Below, one piece after another: positions 63,287-64,000 of a DNA stretch of 64,000 nt. Made by a program: the position numbers and the translations under genes. The notes below the pieces were generated by a model that was given only the letters and a program-made list of their open reading frames with translations, was not told the DNA's origin and searched no databases. Source of the DNA: Rhodospirillaceae bacterium (GTDB taxonomy: Bacteria > Pseudomonadota > Alphaproteobacteria > Rhodospirillales > Rhodospirillaceae); assembly GCA_004297485.1 (NCBI GenBank), contig SCTM01000096.1, forward strand, positions 1-64,000, read 5' to 3'. Every line of letters starts with the position of its first letter. Position 1 is the first letter of the stretch.

Positions 63287-63814
63287 ATGCCCCGATCCAG
63301 AACCTGCATCAGCGTCATTGCCGCTTGTTGCGTTGTGCTTGGCGGTTCCAGGGCTGAAGCCCTTACCGTCGGCGAGTTCCGCCAAGCCTATGCGACGGCG
63401 CATATCCTCGACGATATGACGGTCGATCAACGGGCGGCCTATATCCCGGAACACCACAATGAACTCGAGCTGGCTCATGCCCAACTGGAATCGGCGCAAC
63501 TGGCGCTTGAGACCCTCGTGCTTATGAATGGCCTGCAAATGCAAACCGGCCGGCCGCCGTTTATCTGTAACTATAACGAGGAGGCGGACGAGATCGAACT
63601 GGACAAATGGGTCGATGAGTTCCGCGCCGAGGCGCTCACGCGCTTTCATCTTGAGCCCGGTCCAAAGACAGACAAGACACTAAACCAGGTCGAATTCGAC
63701 GACGTTCTCACACACAAGATGATGGAAAATTATCCCTGCCCGCAGCCAAAGCTCCACACCACGGCCAAGAAAACCGCCGTGGGGAGCGATACAACGAAAT
63801 CCAAGACGCCGTAG
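63287..63814 (+). CDS. Small secreted protein, possibly Rap1a/Tai-like
   Basis: 175 residues from ATG 63287; the ORF track extends into the oxidase gene. Signal peptide MPRSRTCISVIAACCVVLGGSRAEA. The mature part is helical (LELAHAQLESAQLALETLVLMNGLQMQ), then FICNYNEEADEIELDKWVDEF and VLTHKMMENYPCPQ. Two cysteines flank a helical stretch ending in YPCP, the pattern of Rap1a/Tai-type periplasmic immunity proteins (FCxP ... FPCP), but the first motif is off-consensus. No effector gene is adjacent. The annotation is tentative. Confidence 0.6.
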   Translation: MPRSRTCISVIAACCVVLGGSRAEALTVGEFRQAYATAHILDDMTVDQRAAYIPEHHNELELAHAQLESAQLALETLVLMNGLQMQTGRPPFICNYNEEADEIELDKWVDEFRAEALTRFHLEPGPKTDKTLNQVEFDDVLTHKMMENYPCPQPKLHTTAKKTAVGSDTTKSKTP

Positions 63815-63912
63815 GGCAACGTCGGCGTCAGTTCCCTTGCGACAATCGGCGGAGATTTTCTATCCGCTAGCAGCCACGTTACCGACTCTATCGTCGGCAG
63901 CGCAGAGGAAGC

Positions 63913-64000
63913 CTAGAAGTCCAAACGCACGCCAACGGTCAGTTCGTGGGCCGATAGCCGGCTTCTGACCGGAGCCTGCGTGGACGTTACGCCGTTGGCG
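63913..64000 (-). CDS. Outer-membrane beta-barrel protein, C-terminal end
   Basis: Reading the minus strand from the window edge gives 28 codons ending HELTVGVRLDF and TAG. An amphipathic last strand closing with Phe is the C-terminal signature recognised by BamA in outer-membrane barrels (porins, TonB receptors). The gene continues beyond the window; family cannot be named. Confidence 0.55.
   Translation of the reverse strand, partial: ANGVTSTQAPVRSRLSAHELTVGVRLDF

Noticed and set aside
1-64000. CRISPR array, tRNA genes, riboswitches, prophage
   Set aside because: I looked in all intergenic gaps and saw no regularly spaced repeats, no tRNA cloverleaf (only the tmRNA acceptor end), no riboswitch aptamer that I recognise and no phage or transposase genes.

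Overview
The window is a GC-rich stretch of chromosome from an alphaproteobacterium, probably of the Rhodospirillales type or a neighbouring uncultured group. The assignment rests on several lineage markers: a circularly permuted two-piece tmRNA gene, an alpha-type SspB adaptor, an EipB/DUF1849 envelope protein, an HdaA homologue, the EDLxxDGGS form of PyrE, and two conserved gene neighbourhoods (tlyA-dxs-ispA-xseB-deacetylase, and thyA/folA/hflK/hflC/Do protease). Almost all of it is housekeeping DNA. I found no prophage, transposase gene, CRISPR array or tRNA.

Layout. 1-6.1 kb: the end of a trypsin-like protease, an ELM1-type protein, pyrE, an orphan receiver protein, and an OmpR/EnvZ-type two-component pair divergent from a secreted double-PepSY protein. 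6.3-14.5 kb: radical SAM protein, tandem universal stress protein, cation efflux transporter, pdxH, a glycine-zipper lipoprotein, an MscS channel, fabI and aroC. 14.5-18.7 kb: sppA, a PCMT-like methyltransferase and an unrecognised 519-residue protein. 18.8-25.3 kb (minus strand): class V aminotransferase, tlyA, dxs, ispA, xseB, an HDAC-like deacetylase and a VOC protein. 25.4-30.5 kb: ROK kinase, quinohaemoprotein dehydrogenase, EipB and a diguanylate cyclase. 30.5-42.3 kb: aspS, rnd, a VapBC module, ppx, ppk, sixA, hdaA, a DUF2066 protein and purM. 42.3-44.2 kb: a small foreign-looking insert at the 3' end of purN. 44.3-53.5 kb: ndk, holC, Do protease, hflC/hflK, mrp, folA, thyA, ssrA and sspB. 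53.6-58.5 kb: class I fumarase, a low-GC methyltransferase, an alpha/beta hydrolase, fumC and an RHH protein. 58.6-64 kb: NTF2-like, AIM24 and TPR proteins, chrA, a two-domain multicopper oxidase, a small secreted protein, and the end of an outer-membrane barrel.

Three things deserve attention. First, the last ~90 bp of purN occurs twice as a divergent direct repeat bracketing about 1.06 kb of lower-GC DNA. That DNA holds a truncated glucosaminidase-like ORF and a translationally coupled secreted protein, which looks like the remnant of an element integrated at the purN 3' end and possibly an effector/immunity pair. Second, ssrA can be read in full (promoter, acceptor piece, spacer hairpin, tag ANDNVALVEDVRLAA) and lies directly upstream of sspB, whose product recognises that tag. 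Third, intergenic spaces carry at least three repeat families: paired hairpins joined by a conserved linker, an exactly 129-bp element bounded by CTAG, and GTCAT-type mosaic repeats. Both of the first two families are bordered by CTAG.
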